Below, piece after piece: positions 1-8,002 of a stretch of 64,000 nucleotides of DNA (position 1 is the first letter of the stretch; each line of letters begins with the position of its first letter). The DNA comes from Metabacillus kandeliae (GTDB lineage Bacteria > Bacillota > Bacilli > Bacillales > Bacillaceae), in contig NZ_JAJOZE010000005.1 in NCBI RefSeq assembly GCF_021166585.1, positions 62,001 to 126,000 on the forward strand. The letters are read 5' to 3'. The translations under genes were made by a program, and so were the position numbers. A model generated the notes under the pieces. That model was not told where the DNA came from and did not search any database. It worked only from the letters and a program-made list of their open reading frames with translations.

Positions 1-2055
1 GCGAAGATCCTTTTCACTAAGCGTAAAGGAGACTTCTTTCGTTTCTCCCGGCGCAAGCTCTATTTTCTGAAAGGCTTTCAGCTCTTTTAACGGACGGACC
101 ACTTCGCCGGACAAGTCCTGCACATAAAGCTGGACTACTTCCTCGCCGGCATATTCACCGGTGTTCGTTACCTGAGCGGATACGGTCAGCTCGCCTTGCG
201 GGCTGAGTATTTCTGAAGAAAGGCTGGCATGGCTGCAGTCAAAAGCTGTATAGCTTAAGCCGAAGCCGAATGGAAACAGCGGCTCGTTCGGGATATCTAA
301 ATACTGGGAAACATAGCGTTCCTGTGCATCTGGAGCATCCTTCGGCCTGCCTGTATTGTAGTTGTTGTAATAGACTGGAATCTGTCCGGCTGAATAAGGA
401 AAGGACATCGAAAGCTTTCCGGAAGGGTTGGCCTCTCCTAAAAGCAGATTGGTGATGGCATCTCCGCCTTCAGAACCTGGAAACCATGCCTCCAGAACCG
501 CATCGCAATGCTCGATTACACCGTGCAGATCAAGCGGACGGCCGTTGAACAGAACAGCGGCAATCGGCTTTTTCATTGCTTTCATGCGCTGTACTAATTG
601 GAGCTGCACAGGAGGAAGCTGTATCGAAGCTCTGCTGCCAGCTTCACCGCTCATTTCAGAGGCTTCGCCAAGCGCGAGCACGATGACATCAGCTTGCTCC
701 GCCGCTTTTTCAGCTTCCTTCAGCATCTCTTCTGATCCAGTTTCAATATGGGAGCCTTGTGCTGTTAAAATTTCAGGCAAGTTTTTCTTTTGTAATCCGG
801 CAAGGACTGTGACAGCATCTTCCTTGCTGCCGTGCCATGACCATGGACCAAGAATATCGCCATTGTCTGCAAAAGGACCGATCACCGCAATCTTCTGCTC
901 TTTTTGAAGCGGCAGCACGCCTTCATTTTTCAGAAGAACACACGATTTTTCCGCCAGGATTCTGGCTGTGTCCCGATGCTGCTTAGAGAATACGATTTCC
1001 TGCTCTTTTTCCTCATCAGCCGCTCTGTAGGGATTATCGAATAGACCGAGTTTTTCTTTCAGATCCAGTATTCTGAGCACAGCTTCATCTACAAGCCCTT
1101 CGTTCACTGAGCCTTCTTCAATCAGTTCTTTCAAATATCCCGGATAGCACGCCGTCATCATTTCGATATCCACACCGGCTTCGATGGCTTTTTTCGCCGC
1201 TTCTTTTTCATCCTCTGCCGTGCCGTGGGGGATCTGCTCTTTAACGGCGCCCCAGTCTGAGATCAGGATCCCGTTAAACTGCCATTCTTCTCTCAGCAGC
1301 TTTCGCATCAGCCATTTGTTGCCTGTAGCGGGAACACCGTCCACTACATTAAAGGAAGTCATCACCATTTCAGCGCCTTCTTCAAGGGCTGCTTTGTAGG
1401 CCGGGAGGTATAATTCCCTGAGCTCTCTCTCTGACATGTTGACAGTATTGTAATCGCGTCCCCCTTCAGCAGCTCCATAAGCGGCGAAGTGCTTCACACA
1501 GGAAGCGATTTTGGAGAGATCTTCTGTAAGGTTCTTTCCTTGGAATCCTCTGACAAACGCTCTTGCAAACACACTGTTAAGGTAAGGATCTTCACCGGTA
1601 GATTCCATCACACGGCCCCAGCGCGGGTCGCGAACTAGGTCAGCCATGGGGGCGAAGGTAACGTGGATGCCGGAAACAGCCGCTTCTAAAGCTGCGATTG
1701 CAGCGCTTTCTTCGGCAAGGACGGTATCCCATGAGCACCCGATGGCGATCGGAACTGGAAAGATGGTTTTATAGCCGTGAATAATATCGGCCATAATGAG
1801 AAGCGGAATGCCGTGACGGCTTTCTTCTAAGTAGGCTTTTTGAATAGAGATGGATTCCTTTGCACCTGAAGCTCCAAGAACGGAGCCTGCAGCAGCGGCG
1901 GTACTTTCTGAAATGCCGAGACCGGCAAGCGGTCCTGTAATTTGTCCTTCGTGCTCGGAGCCTTTAAAGAAAGGAGCGGCAAGCTGGAGAAGCTGGGCAA
2001 TCTTTTCATCAAGGGTCATGGAAGCGAGCAAGGTTTCGCGCGGGGCAGTCAGCAT
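1..2055 (-). CDS. bglX: GH3 beta-glucosidase (3' end outside window)
   Basis: Glycoside hydrolase family 3 enzyme that removes glucose from the non-reducing end of beta-glucosides. 685 codons are open from an ATG at 2055 to the window edge, so the C-terminus is missing. The order is N-terminal barrel with the nucleophile motif ISDWG (Asp267), then the C-terminal alpha/beta domain, then the start of the fibronectin-III-like domain (GLSYTAF region onward). No signal peptide is visible, so it is probably cytoplasmic and acts on imported oligosaccharides. An AGGAGG site precedes the ATG. It is transcribed divergently from a CUT1 importer and shares its operator type, so the two should be co-induced. 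Family is sure; the exact linkage split is not visible. Confidence 0.93.
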   Translation of the reverse strand, partial: MLTAPRETLLASMTLDEKIAQLLQLAAPFFKGSEHEGQITGPLAGLGISESTAAAAGSVLGASGAKESISIQKAYLEESRHGIPLLIMADIIHGYKTIFPVPIAIGCSWDTVLAEESAAIAALEAAVSGIHVTFAPMADLVRDPRWGRVMESTGEDPYLNSVFARAFVRGFQGKNLTEDLSKIASCVKHFAAYGAAEGGRDYNTVNMSERELRELYLPAYKAALEEGAEMVMTSFNVVDGVPATGNKWLMRKLLREEWQFNGILISDWGAVKEQIPHGTAEDEKEAAKKAIEAGVDIEMMTACYPGYLKELIEEGSVNEGLVDEAVLRILDLKEKLGLFDNPYRAADEEKEQEIVFSKQHRDTARILAEKSCVLLKNEGVLPLQKEQKIAVIGPFADNGDILGPWSWHGSKEDAVTVLAGLQKKNLPEILTAQGSHIETGSEEMLKEAEKAAEQADVIVLALGEASEMSGEAGSRASIQLPPVQLQLVQRMKAMKKPIAAVLFNGRPLDLHGVIEHCDAVLEAWFPGSEGGDAITNLLLGEANPSGKLSMSFPYSAGQIPVYYNNYNTGRPKDAPDAQERYVSQYLDIPNEPLFPFGFGLSYTAFDCSHASLSSEILSPQGELTVSAQVTNTGEYAGEEVVQLYVQDLSGEVVRPLKELKAFQKIELAPGETKEVSFTLSEKDLR

Positions 2056-2095
2056 ATTACAGTCCTCCTATCTGAATGGTGAATCATTTAATTTA

Positions 2096-2109
2096 TTGAA
2101 ACGTTTCGA
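2096..2109 (-). promoter_or_regulatory. LacI-type operator 1
   Basis: Minus strand TCGAAACGTTTCAA lies around +10 of the GH3 promoter. Its first 12 bases are shared with the operators at 2271-2284 and 7000-7013, so one regulator probably controls the GH3, importer and secreted hydrolase genes. The regulator gene is not identified in this window. Confidence 0.65.
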
Positions 2110-2124
2110 TAAAGCTACACCTGG

Positions 2125-2153
2125 ATTATAAACGCTTTCAAACTGGCAGTCAA
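2125..2153 (-). promoter_or_regulatory. SigA promoter of the GH3 gene
   Basis: On the minus strand TTGACT is followed after exactly 17 bp by TATAAT. It sits 70 bp upstream of the GH3 start. A cre-like site overlaps the spacer and -10 (2127-2140) and the LacI-type operator lies just downstream (2096-2109). Confidence 0.8.
2127..2140 (-). promoter_or_regulatory. cre-like CcpA site (GH3 gene)
   Basis: Minus strand TGAAAGCGTTTATA differs from the consensus TGWAANCGNTNWCA at one base (the C of the final CA). It overlaps the -10 of the GH3 promoter, a position expected to block transcription when glucose is present. Confidence 0.6.
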
Positions 2154-2234
2154 TGAACTTTGTTTCCTGTATTCGTTGTTATATAAGGATTACTTGGTAA
2201 ATTATTAAAATATCAGAAAAAATGAAAATAGCTA

Positions 2235-2263
2235 TTGAAACCGATTACAATGTGGAATATAAT
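2235..2263 (+). promoter_or_regulatory. SigA promoter of the CUT1 importer operon
   Basis: TTGAAA, a 17-bp spacer, then TATAAT. The predicted transcription start falls at the edge of the operator at 2271-2284. A cre covers the -35 (2236-2249). Confidence 0.75.
2236..2249 (+). promoter_or_regulatory. cre, CcpA site (importer operon)
   Basis: TGAAACCGATTACA matches the consensus TGWAANCGNTNWCA at every position. It overlaps the -35 of the importer promoter, which implies catabolite repression. Confidence 0.75.
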
Positions 2264-2270
2264 AAGCCTG

Positions 2271-2284
2271 TCGAAACGTTTCTA
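2271..2284 (+). promoter_or_regulatory. LacI-type operator 2
   Basis: TCGAAACGTTTCTA begins at the predicted transcription start of the importer operon. The identical 14-mer recurs at 7000-7013 in front of the secreted hydrolase gene. Confidence 0.7.
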
Positions 2285-2320
2285 CAAAAAACAAGCTTCG
2301 AAATATTTTTTTACAGAGAA

Positions 2321-2334
2321 TCGAAACGATTCAC
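2321..2334 (+). promoter_or_regulatory. LacI-type operator 3 (variant)
   Basis: TCGAAACGATTCAC is a one-mismatch copy of the operator core, 50 bp downstream of operator 2 in the untranslated leader of the importer gene. Two sites at this spacing could allow looping; that is inference. Confidence 0.5.
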
Positions 2335-2374
2335 CAATGATTGCCAGCTTTATCATTATGCAGGGGGGATATCA

Positions 2375-3619
2375 ATGAAAAGAAAGTGGATGGCTTCAAT
2401 GGGCTGCGGCCTGCTGCTTGCAGCAAGCGTTCTTGGGGGATGCTCGTCAAATTCAGCATCTTCCGGAGGCAAAACAACCATCAATGTATGGGGGATGGGC
2501 GAAGAGGCGAAGTCTTTGCCGAAAATGGCAGAGGAGTTTGAAAAAGCGAATCCCGATATCGATGTAAAGGTACAGGCAATTCCTTGGGAAACAGCACATG
2601 ACAAGCTGCTGACGGCTGTTGCATCAAAAAATGGTCCGGATGTTCTGCAAATGGGGACAACATGGGTACCTGAATTTGCTTCAGCAAATGCGCTGATGGA
2701 TCTCACACCATATATCGATAAATACCCTGAGTTTGCTCAGGACAAGTTTTTTGATGGTTCTATAGAAACAACAAAAGCAGACGGCAAAACAGTCGGAATC
2801 CCCTGGTATGTGGATACACGGGTTCTCTTCTATAGAACGGACTTGCTGAAAGCAGCAGGCTACAGCGAAGCACCGAAAACGTGGGAAGAGCTGAGCGATG
2901 CGGCATTAAAGCTGAGCAAACGCGGTGAAGGCAAGTACGGCATTACGCTTGATCCGAAAGAGCAGACGCTTTCCTTTATGTTTGCCCGCCAAAACGGCTC
3001 AGAACTTCTTGATGCAGAGAATAAGCCTTTATTCAACAAACCGGACTTTATAGAAGCCGTAAACTATATTGACAGCTTCTATAAAAACGGTTCCAATGCT
3101 CCGCCTGATTCAGGTCTTGATATTGTGCAGGCTTTCAAAGGAGACGGCATCATCCCAATGTTCATCAGCGGCCCTTGGATGGTCAAGATGATCAACGACC
3201 AGGCGCCTGACTTGAAAGGCAAATGGGCAACAGCCGTTATGCCAAAAAAAGAAAACAATACTTCTGTACTTGGCGGCTGTGATCTGACAGTCTTCCAATA
3301 TACAAAGCATAAAGAAGAAGCCCTTAAATTTATGGCCTTCATGAGCAAGCCTGAAACACAGGTGAAATGGCTGAAGATGACAAATGCGCTTCCTGCAGCA
3401 AAAGAAGCATGGAACGATCCTTCTCTGAAAGAAGATCAAAATTATAAAACATTTGGCGATCAAATGGTTAACGCAAAGCCGATGCCGGGTGTGAAGCAGT
3501 GGGAGCCGCTTGCGCAAAGCTACCTCACAACATTTGAGAAAATTTACAGAACCGGGGCTGATCCTCAAAGAGAAATGGACGCCTTTAATAAAAAAGCAGA
3601 AGAAATGCTGAAAAAGTAA
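2375..3619 (+). CDS. CUT1 sugar ABC transporter, substrate-binding lipoprotein
   Basis: Extracellular solute-binding protein family 1 lipoprotein that delivers an oligosaccharide to the permeases encoded next. A signal peptide ends in a lipobox (SVLGGC), so the mature protein is anchored at Cys24. An in-frame GTG-type extension reaches 2222 but runs through the promoter and operators. ATG 2375 follows a GGGGGG ribosome site and gives a normal 414-residue protein. Mature residues VWGMGEEAKSLPKMAEEFEK are typical of the family's N-terminal lobe. By neighbourhood the ligand is probably a beta-glucoside; sophoro-oligosaccharides are proposed because of the nearby GH3 and glycoamylase-fold genes. 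Confidence 0.92.
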   Translation: MKRKWMASMGCGLLLAASVLGGCSSNSASSGGKTTINVWGMGEEAKSLPKMAEEFEKANPDIDVKVQAIPWETAHDKLLTAVASKNGPDVLQMGTTWVPEFASANALMDLTPYIDKYPEFAQDKFFDGSIETTKADGKTVGIPWYVDTRVLFYRTDLLKAAGYSEAPKTWEELSDAALKLSKRGEGKYGITLDPKEQTLSFMFARQNGSELLDAENKPLFNKPDFIEAVNYIDSFYKNGSNAPPDSGLDIVQAFKGDGIIPMFISGPWMVKMINDQAPDLKGKWATAVMPKKENNTSVLGGCDLTVFQYTKHKEEALKFMAFMSKPETQVKWLKMTNALPAAKEAWNDPSLKEDQNYKTFGDQMVNAKPMPGVKQWEPLAQSYLTTFEKIYRTGADPQREMDAFNKKAEEMLKK

Positions 3620-3625
3620 GCCATT

Positions 3626-3658
3626 GACCGGCAGGCAGGAAGCTGTCTGCCGGTTTTA
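3626..3658 (+). terminator. Intercistronic stem-loop
   Basis: ACCGGCAG and CTGCCGGT form a stem followed by a short T stretch, 6 bp after the binding-protein stop. Such structures commonly raise binding protein above permease by partial termination or mRNA protection. Confidence 0.55.
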
Positions 3659-3795
3659 TAAAGTTTCCGCAAAGCTAGAGGGCTTTTTTCTTAGAAATTC
3701 TGCCCTGGCGATTGCTGCGGAGCGGCAGCCAAAGTTTTTAAGAAAAGAGCCTTATAAATTGCCTCCTGCACGGGATGAAGAAGGAAGGGATACTT

Positions 3796-4683
3796 ATGAA
3801 AAGCACGGGAAACAGCAAAACGCCTTATTTATTTATAGCACCAGCCCTTATCCTGCTATCGCTGTTTTCGCTTCTGCCCATTGCGGTTGCCTTGATGATC
3901 AGCTTTACCGATATCAATCTATCAAGTCTTGCGGACTGGTCCGCCATTAATTTTATCGGACTCCAAAATTATTTGGATGTTGTCAAAGACCCGATCTTTG
4001 TTAAATCAATCCTGAATACCTTGTTTTATGTCGTATTCGGTGTGCCGTTTGTGATTATCTGCTCGCTTTCCATTGCGCTTTTGATCAACTTCGGCAAAGC
4101 GCGCATTTTTAAAGCGTTCCGGGTCATCTTTTACATGCCTTCTATCACAAACGTTGTCGCTGTAGCGGTTGTGTGGAGCTACCTCTACAACCCGCAGTAC
4201 GGGTTATTCAACTACCTTCTGAAGCTCATCCAATTGCCGGCAGTGCCATGGCTGACAGATCCTGTTATCGCCAAAATCTCACTGATCATTCTTGCTTTGT
4301 GGCGGGCAATCGGGCTGAATATGATTATCTTTTTAGCAGCGATCCAGGGAATTCCGAGAACCTACTATGAAGCAGCAGAGCTTGATGGAGCAGGGCACTT
4401 CAGGCAAATTTTCAGCATTACGCTGCCGCTTCTCCGCTATGCGATTTTCTTTGTGTCTGTCACAACAATGATCGGCTGGCTGCAATTCTTCGAGGAGCCG
4501 TTTGTTATGACAAAGGGCGGACCGCTGGACAGCACAACCTCTGTCGCTCTCTTTATCTATCGAAACGGATTCCAGCAAAGCAACTTCGGCTATGCAGCAG
4601 CAGGTTCGTTTGTTCTCTTTATAGCGATTATCGTTATTACACTGATCCAGTTTAAGTTTACTAGAAAGGAAGCGGATATTTGA
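3796..4683 (+). CDS. CUT1 ABC transporter permease 1 (MalF/MsmF type)
   Basis: Inner-membrane subunit of the sugar importer, 295 residues with about six hydrophobic segments. The cytoplasmic EAA loop that contacts the ATPase is visible as EAAELDGAGHFRQIF near residue 195. ATG 3796 is chosen because it has GGAAGGGA at the right distance; the in-frame upstream start at 3775 does not. The stop overlaps the start of the next gene by one base (TGATG), so the two permeases are translationally coupled. Confidence 0.93.
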   Translation: MKSTGNSKTPYLFIAPALILLSLFSLLPIAVALMISFTDINLSSLADWSAINFIGLQNYLDVVKDPIFVKSILNTLFYVVFGVPFVIICSLSIALLINFGKARIFKAFRVIFYMPSITNVVAVAVVWSYLYNPQYGLFNYLLKLIQLPAVPWLTDPVIAKISLIILALWRAIGLNMIIFLAAIQGIPRTYYEAAELDGAGHFRQIFSITLPLLRYAIFFVSVTTMIGWLQFFEEPFVMTKGGPLDSTTSVALFIYRNGFQQSNFGYAAAGSFVLFIAIIVITLIQFKFTRKEADI

Positions 4684-5558
4684 TGAGCAAAGCCATGATG
4701 AATACATCTGTTCCTGCGGTAAAATCTGAGCGCCGGAGAGTAAGACCGGGCACCGCCCAGCAATGGACGGCAGGGATTATCCTTGCTCTTGGCGGCTTGC
4801 TGTTCGCTCTCCCTTTCATTTGGATGATCCTTTCTGCCTTTAAATCGGAAAGTGAAGTTTTGCAGCTGACGCCGTCCCTTTTCCCGAAGGAATTTACACT
4901 GGATAACTTTAAGAACCTTTTTGAAAATATGAATTTCGCCGTCTATTTAAAAAATACGATTATCGTAGTAATCTGCTCATTTGCCGGTCTTTTCCTGAAT
5001 GCAATGGCAGGCTATGCGTTCGCGAAGCACCGCTTTAGAGGAAAAGAAAAGCTCTTTTACCTGGTGCTTGCGACGATGATGATTCCAGGCCAGGTAACAA
5101 TGATTCCGGTTTACCTGATTTTGAACCAGCTTCATCTCGTCAATACAATGGCCGGCATCGTACTCCCAGGACTTGTTGGAGCCTTCAGTATCTTCTTGTT
5201 CAGGCAGTTTATGACCACCATTCCAGATGAGCTATTGGAAGCAGCACGGCTTGACGGGGCAGGGGAGTTCAGGGTTTTCATGCAGATTATCCTGCCAATG
5301 TCCAGACCGATCCTCGCCGTTCAGGGGATTTTGACCTTTATTGCCGGCTGGAACAGCTTCCTCTGGCCGCTGATCATCGCAAACGATGAAAGCCTGTATA
5401 CACTTTCAGTCGGACTTTCTCTGTTAAAAGGGCAGTATAACAGCAACTTTGCCCTTCAAATGGCAGGCTCCACCTTCATGGTTGTGCCAATTGTGATCAT
5501 CTTTATCATCTTCCAGAGACATATCATTGACGGCTACAACATATCAGGAATGAAATAA
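4683..5558 (+). CDS. CUT1 ABC transporter permease 2 (MalG/MsmG type)
   Basis: Second membrane subunit, 291 residues, with the EAA motif EAARLDGAGEFRVF. It starts on the ATG that overlaps the previous stop. No ATPase gene follows; a bidirectional terminator ends the operon. In Bacilli CUT1 systems of this layout normally use a shared ATPase (MsmX) encoded elsewhere, which is the likely energy source here. Confidence 0.93.
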   Translation: MSKAMMNTSVPAVKSERRRVRPGTAQQWTAGIILALGGLLFALPFIWMILSAFKSESEVLQLTPSLFPKEFTLDNFKNLFENMNFAVYLKNTIIVVICSFAGLFLNAMAGYAFAKHRFRGKEKLFYLVLATMMIPGQVTMIPVYLILNQLHLVNTMAGIVLPGLVGAFSIFLFRQFMTTIPDELLEAARLDGAGEFRVFMQIILPMSRPILAVQGILTFIAGWNSFLWPLIIANDESLYTLSVGLSLLKGQYNSNFALQMAGSTFMVVPIVIIFIIFQRHIIDGYNISGMK

Positions 5559-5598
5559 GAAAAAGGCTGGTTCAGCAGATGCTGAGCCAGCCTTTTTT
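5559..5598. terminator. Bidirectional terminator
   Basis: AAAAAGGCTGG(T)TCAGC and its complement form a long stem with A and T tails on both sides, between the convergent importer operon and the secreted hydrolase gene. Confidence 0.85.
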
Positions 5599-5627
5599 CT
5601 TGCTTAGGGGGGATAAGTTTAACACTC

Positions 5628-6971
5628 TTACTGAATAGAAAACTCCTCTTTCTTCAGCAAATCTTCCGGATTTCGTCCGATGCTGTCATGATGGAACAAA
5701 TTACGAATCACAGCACGGTCCGTGTGGTTGGCTATGGAAACCATAATCATGCCCTGATCCAGTGCAAGGTAGGCTTTTGCAAGCTTGCCTGTTTTCACAT
5801 TTACAGAATCATAGAATCCATATTTTCCGTATGTTTTCAGCTTAACGAGGGCTTTAATGTTTTCCATTGCTTCTTTCGGTGCATAATCCAGTGCAAGGAA
5901 TGTGGCGTGAGGCGTAACCGTGCCGTCATCCTTATACCCTGATGTTCCAAGCGGTGTTGCGGCAAACTCGCTGTAGCCGTCAGGTGTCGCAGCCGGTGAG
6001 AAGCCCCATGCCGGATAGCCTTTTTCTTTGGCATACTGAATTTGAAGCTTTGCATATCGTTCATTATTTAATCCAAGCGCTTTTTTGCCAAGCTCTTTTT
6101 CTTTTAACACCATGCTTGGCATAAGAGCTTCAAACATGCTGCCGCCCCATGATGGCACAAACTTTGTTCCTTTATATGTGTAATGCCCTTCAAAAACTTT
6201 GACTCCATCATACACGGCTTCTTTTCCTTCAGGAATCTGACCCTGCCAGTCCCATTCAGGCGGCATTGTCCGGAACATTTTCCACCAATGCTCTTTCGGA
6301 ACATCGCCTTTACCGATGGCAATATAGCTTGCAACCCTTGGCTCTGTATAAAACAATCCGTAATGGTGGTCTGTGTGCTTTCCTAATGCGACGTCATATC
6401 CTCCGAAAAATTGTCCTTCTTTCGGATCGTACAGTTTTGAGTAGTCCATATTTTTCACAAGGGCATCCGTATCCTTGTGAACCTCTTTATACGCCTGTCC
6501 TGCCACAATCAATCCAGCTGACAGCCAGCCATTGTCAACCTGTGAAATGAATTGGCCCCAGTCGGTTTTTAAAGAGCCGTCAATGTTGTACCAGTTGTAG
6601 AATAGTCCATTCCATTTTTTTAAGCCTTTTAGCGTGGTGAGGGTCGTTTCTATTCTAGTTACGGCTTCTTTTCTTGAAATAATGCCAAGACGCTGAGCTG
6701 AAACAGTGCTCATAAGATACATCGAAACATTTGTCGGGGACGTATGCTTAGCTTCGCTTACAGGCTGATCATTTTCCATCCGCACTTCATCATACGTGAG
6801 GCCTGTTTTCTTGTCGGTAAATTTTTCAAAATAGCCATACGTTTGCTTTGCGATCATTCGGAGAGCATGCTTATCTTTTCCGGGCGCTTCTCCATAAACA
6901 GAAGAAGAGAAAACAGTGGCAAAAACAAAACAGAGCAGCGGCAGCATGAGAAGAGATTTGCTAGGTTTCAA
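5628..6971 (-). CDS. Secreted glycoamylase-fold glycoside hydrolase (candidate beta-1,2-glucanase)
   Basis: 447-residue exported enzyme: signal peptide (MKPSKSLLML through SSSVYG), then a single (alpha/alpha) barrel domain of the glycoamylase type (Pfam PF10091). Family hallmarks visible are DNGWLSAGL, YTEPRVASYIAIGKGD, PSWGGSMFEALMPSM and the late ALDQGMIMVSI stretch. The start is TTG 6971 with AGGAG 9-10 bp upstream. This fold includes GH144 endo-beta-1,2-glucanases. Together with a GH3 enzyme and an importer under the same operator it suggests extracellular cutting of beta-1,2-glucan, uptake of the fragments and cytoplasmic hydrolysis. Exact activity is inference; another beta-glucan is possible. 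Confidence 0.82.
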   Translation of the reverse strand: MKPSKSLLMLPLLCFVFATVFSSSVYGEAPGKDKHALRMIAKQTYGYFEKFTDKKTGLTYDEVRMENDQPVSEAKHTSPTNVSMYLMSTVSAQRLGIISRKEAVTRIETTLTTLKGLKKWNGLFYNWYNIDGSLKTDWGQFISQVDNGWLSAGLIVAGQAYKEVHKDTDALVKNMDYSKLYDPKEGQFFGGYDVALGKHTDHHYGLFYTEPRVASYIAIGKGDVPKEHWWKMFRTMPPEWDWQGQIPEGKEAVYDGVKVFEGHYTYKGTKFVPSWGGSMFEALMPSMVLKEKELGKKALGLNNERYAKLQIQYAKEKGYPAWGFSPAATPDGYSEFAATPLGTSGYKDDGTVTPHATFLALDYAPKEAMENIKALVKLKTYGKYGFYDSVNVKTGKLAKAYLALDQGMIMVSIANHTDRAVIRNLFHHDSIGRNPEDLLKKEEFSIQ

Positions 6972-6999
6972 ATTTTTTCACTCCTGAAAACGTTATTTG

Positions 7000-7013
7000 T
7001 CGAAACGTTTCTA
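7000..7013 (-). promoter_or_regulatory. LacI-type operator 4
   Basis: Contains the same 14-mer as operator 2 (plus strand TCGAAACGTTTCTA). It lies immediately downstream of the minus-strand -10 of the secreted hydrolase gene and links that gene to the GH3 and importer regulon. Confidence 0.7.
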
Positions 7014-7018
7014 TTACT

Positions 7019-7046
7019 AGCATAGCAGGCTTATATGAAAGCGCAA
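7019..7046 (-). promoter_or_regulatory. Promoter of the secreted hydrolase gene
   Basis: Minus strand TTGCGC, 16 bp, TATGCT. The -35 is overlapped by a cre-like sequence and the operator at 7000-7013 is at the start point. Confidence 0.55.
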
Positions 7047-7049
7047 TCA
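7036..7049 (+). promoter_or_regulatory. cre, CcpA site (secreted hydrolase gene)
   Basis: TGAAAGCGCAATCA, flanked by A and T, fits the broader consensus WTGNAANCGNWNNCAW completely and the narrow one with one mismatch. It overlaps the -35 of the minus-strand promoter. Confidence 0.6.
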
Positions 7050-7192
7050 TTACAAAGCATGATCTTTTAAAAAGCAGTGAGGAGCAAAGTCCTAAATAAC
7101 CAGGTTAATTATTTGAATATTGGGGTAATTAGTTTGTTAGTGGTTTACATAATGAGGAAAACGCTGTTAACAAAGGGAGGGAGAGACATTAC

Positions 7193-7981
7193 ATGAAGTC
7201 AGGAGGCAAATTTTTTCTGTCGCTTATTTTTCTGGTTGGCTTTCTCGGGGGATGCGCACAAAAAGACCGGCTTGCTGATGGGTCAGAGCTCATTAACAAA
7301 AAAGAATTCGTGTTTGCGGCATCAGGCGAGTTCAAGCCGTTCAGCTATGTAAATGATGATATGACAATGTCCGGCTTTGATGTAGAGGTAGGAAAAGCGA
7401 TTGCGAAGGAACTCGGGTTAAAGCCTGTGCCAAAGCGGATCAAATTTAAAGGAATTGTCGAAGGGGTCAAAACGGGAAGGGCAGATGCAGCCGTAGCGAG
7501 CCACACGGTAACCCCCCTTCGCGCCAAGCAGGCGGATTTCTCCGTACCCTACTATTATTCCGGGCCGCAGATTTTCACAAGGCCTGACAGCAATATCAAA
7601 ACAGTTGATGATTTAAAGGGGAAGGAAGTTGCGGCAGCAAAAGGCTCTACCTATGCCGAGATTGCGAAAAAGTACACAAGCAACGTGAAAATTTATGACA
7701 GTGATATCACAGCGCTTCAGGCATTAAGCCAAGGAAGGCACGATGCTGTTATTACAGACTTTGTGACAGGCAGAAGCTCCATTAAAGAGGGCTTTAAAGT
7801 AAAAGGCCAGCAGCTGATTGAAAGAAGTGCCCAGTCTGTTGTAGTGCCAAAAGATAATCCGCAGCTTTTAAAGCGGATCAATGAAGCAATCGAGAAGCTG
7901 AAGGCAGATGGCACGCTGCCAAGAATCAGCAAGAAATATTTTGGCGAAGACATTACTCATGAACCGAAAGAAGGAAAATAA
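7193..7981 (+). CDS. Polar amino-acid ABC transporter, substrate-binding lipoprotein
   Basis: Family 3 solute-binding protein, 262 residues. The signal peptide ends in the lipobox FLGGC (Cys21). Mature features are ASGEFKPFSYVNDD, the ligand-contact stretch SGFDVEVGKAIAKELGL and a C-terminal GTLPRISKKYFGEDI typical of the group. It opens a three-gene operon (binding protein, permease, ATPase), so the transporter is complete. The ligand cannot be read from the sequence; polar amino acids such as glutamine, arginine or cystine are the usual choices. AAGGGAGGG precedes the ATG. Confidence 0.92.
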   Translation: MKSGGKFFLSLIFLVGFLGGCAQKDRLADGSELINKKEFVFAASGEFKPFSYVNDDMTMSGFDVEVGKAIAKELGLKPVPKRIKFKGIVEGVKTGRADAAVASHTVTPLRAKQADFSVPYYYSGPQIFTRPDSNIKTVDDLKGKEVAAAKGSTYAEIAKKYTSNVKIYDSDITALQALSQGRHDAVITDFVTGRSSIKEGFKVKGQQLIERSAQSVVVPKDNPQLLKRINEAIEKLKADGTLPRISKKYFGEDITHEPKEGK

Positions 7982-8002
7982 CTGGTAAAGGAGCTGGGGA
8001 GA

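Noticed and set aside
428-907. 159-residue plus-strand frame
   Set aside because: Shadow of the GH3 gene, whose minus-strand frame is open for 685 codons with family motifs.
2222-2374. N-terminal extension of the sugar-binding lipoprotein
   Set aside because: The frame is open, but it runs through the promoter, cre and operators, has no ribosome site, and would place the signal peptide 51 residues inside the protein.
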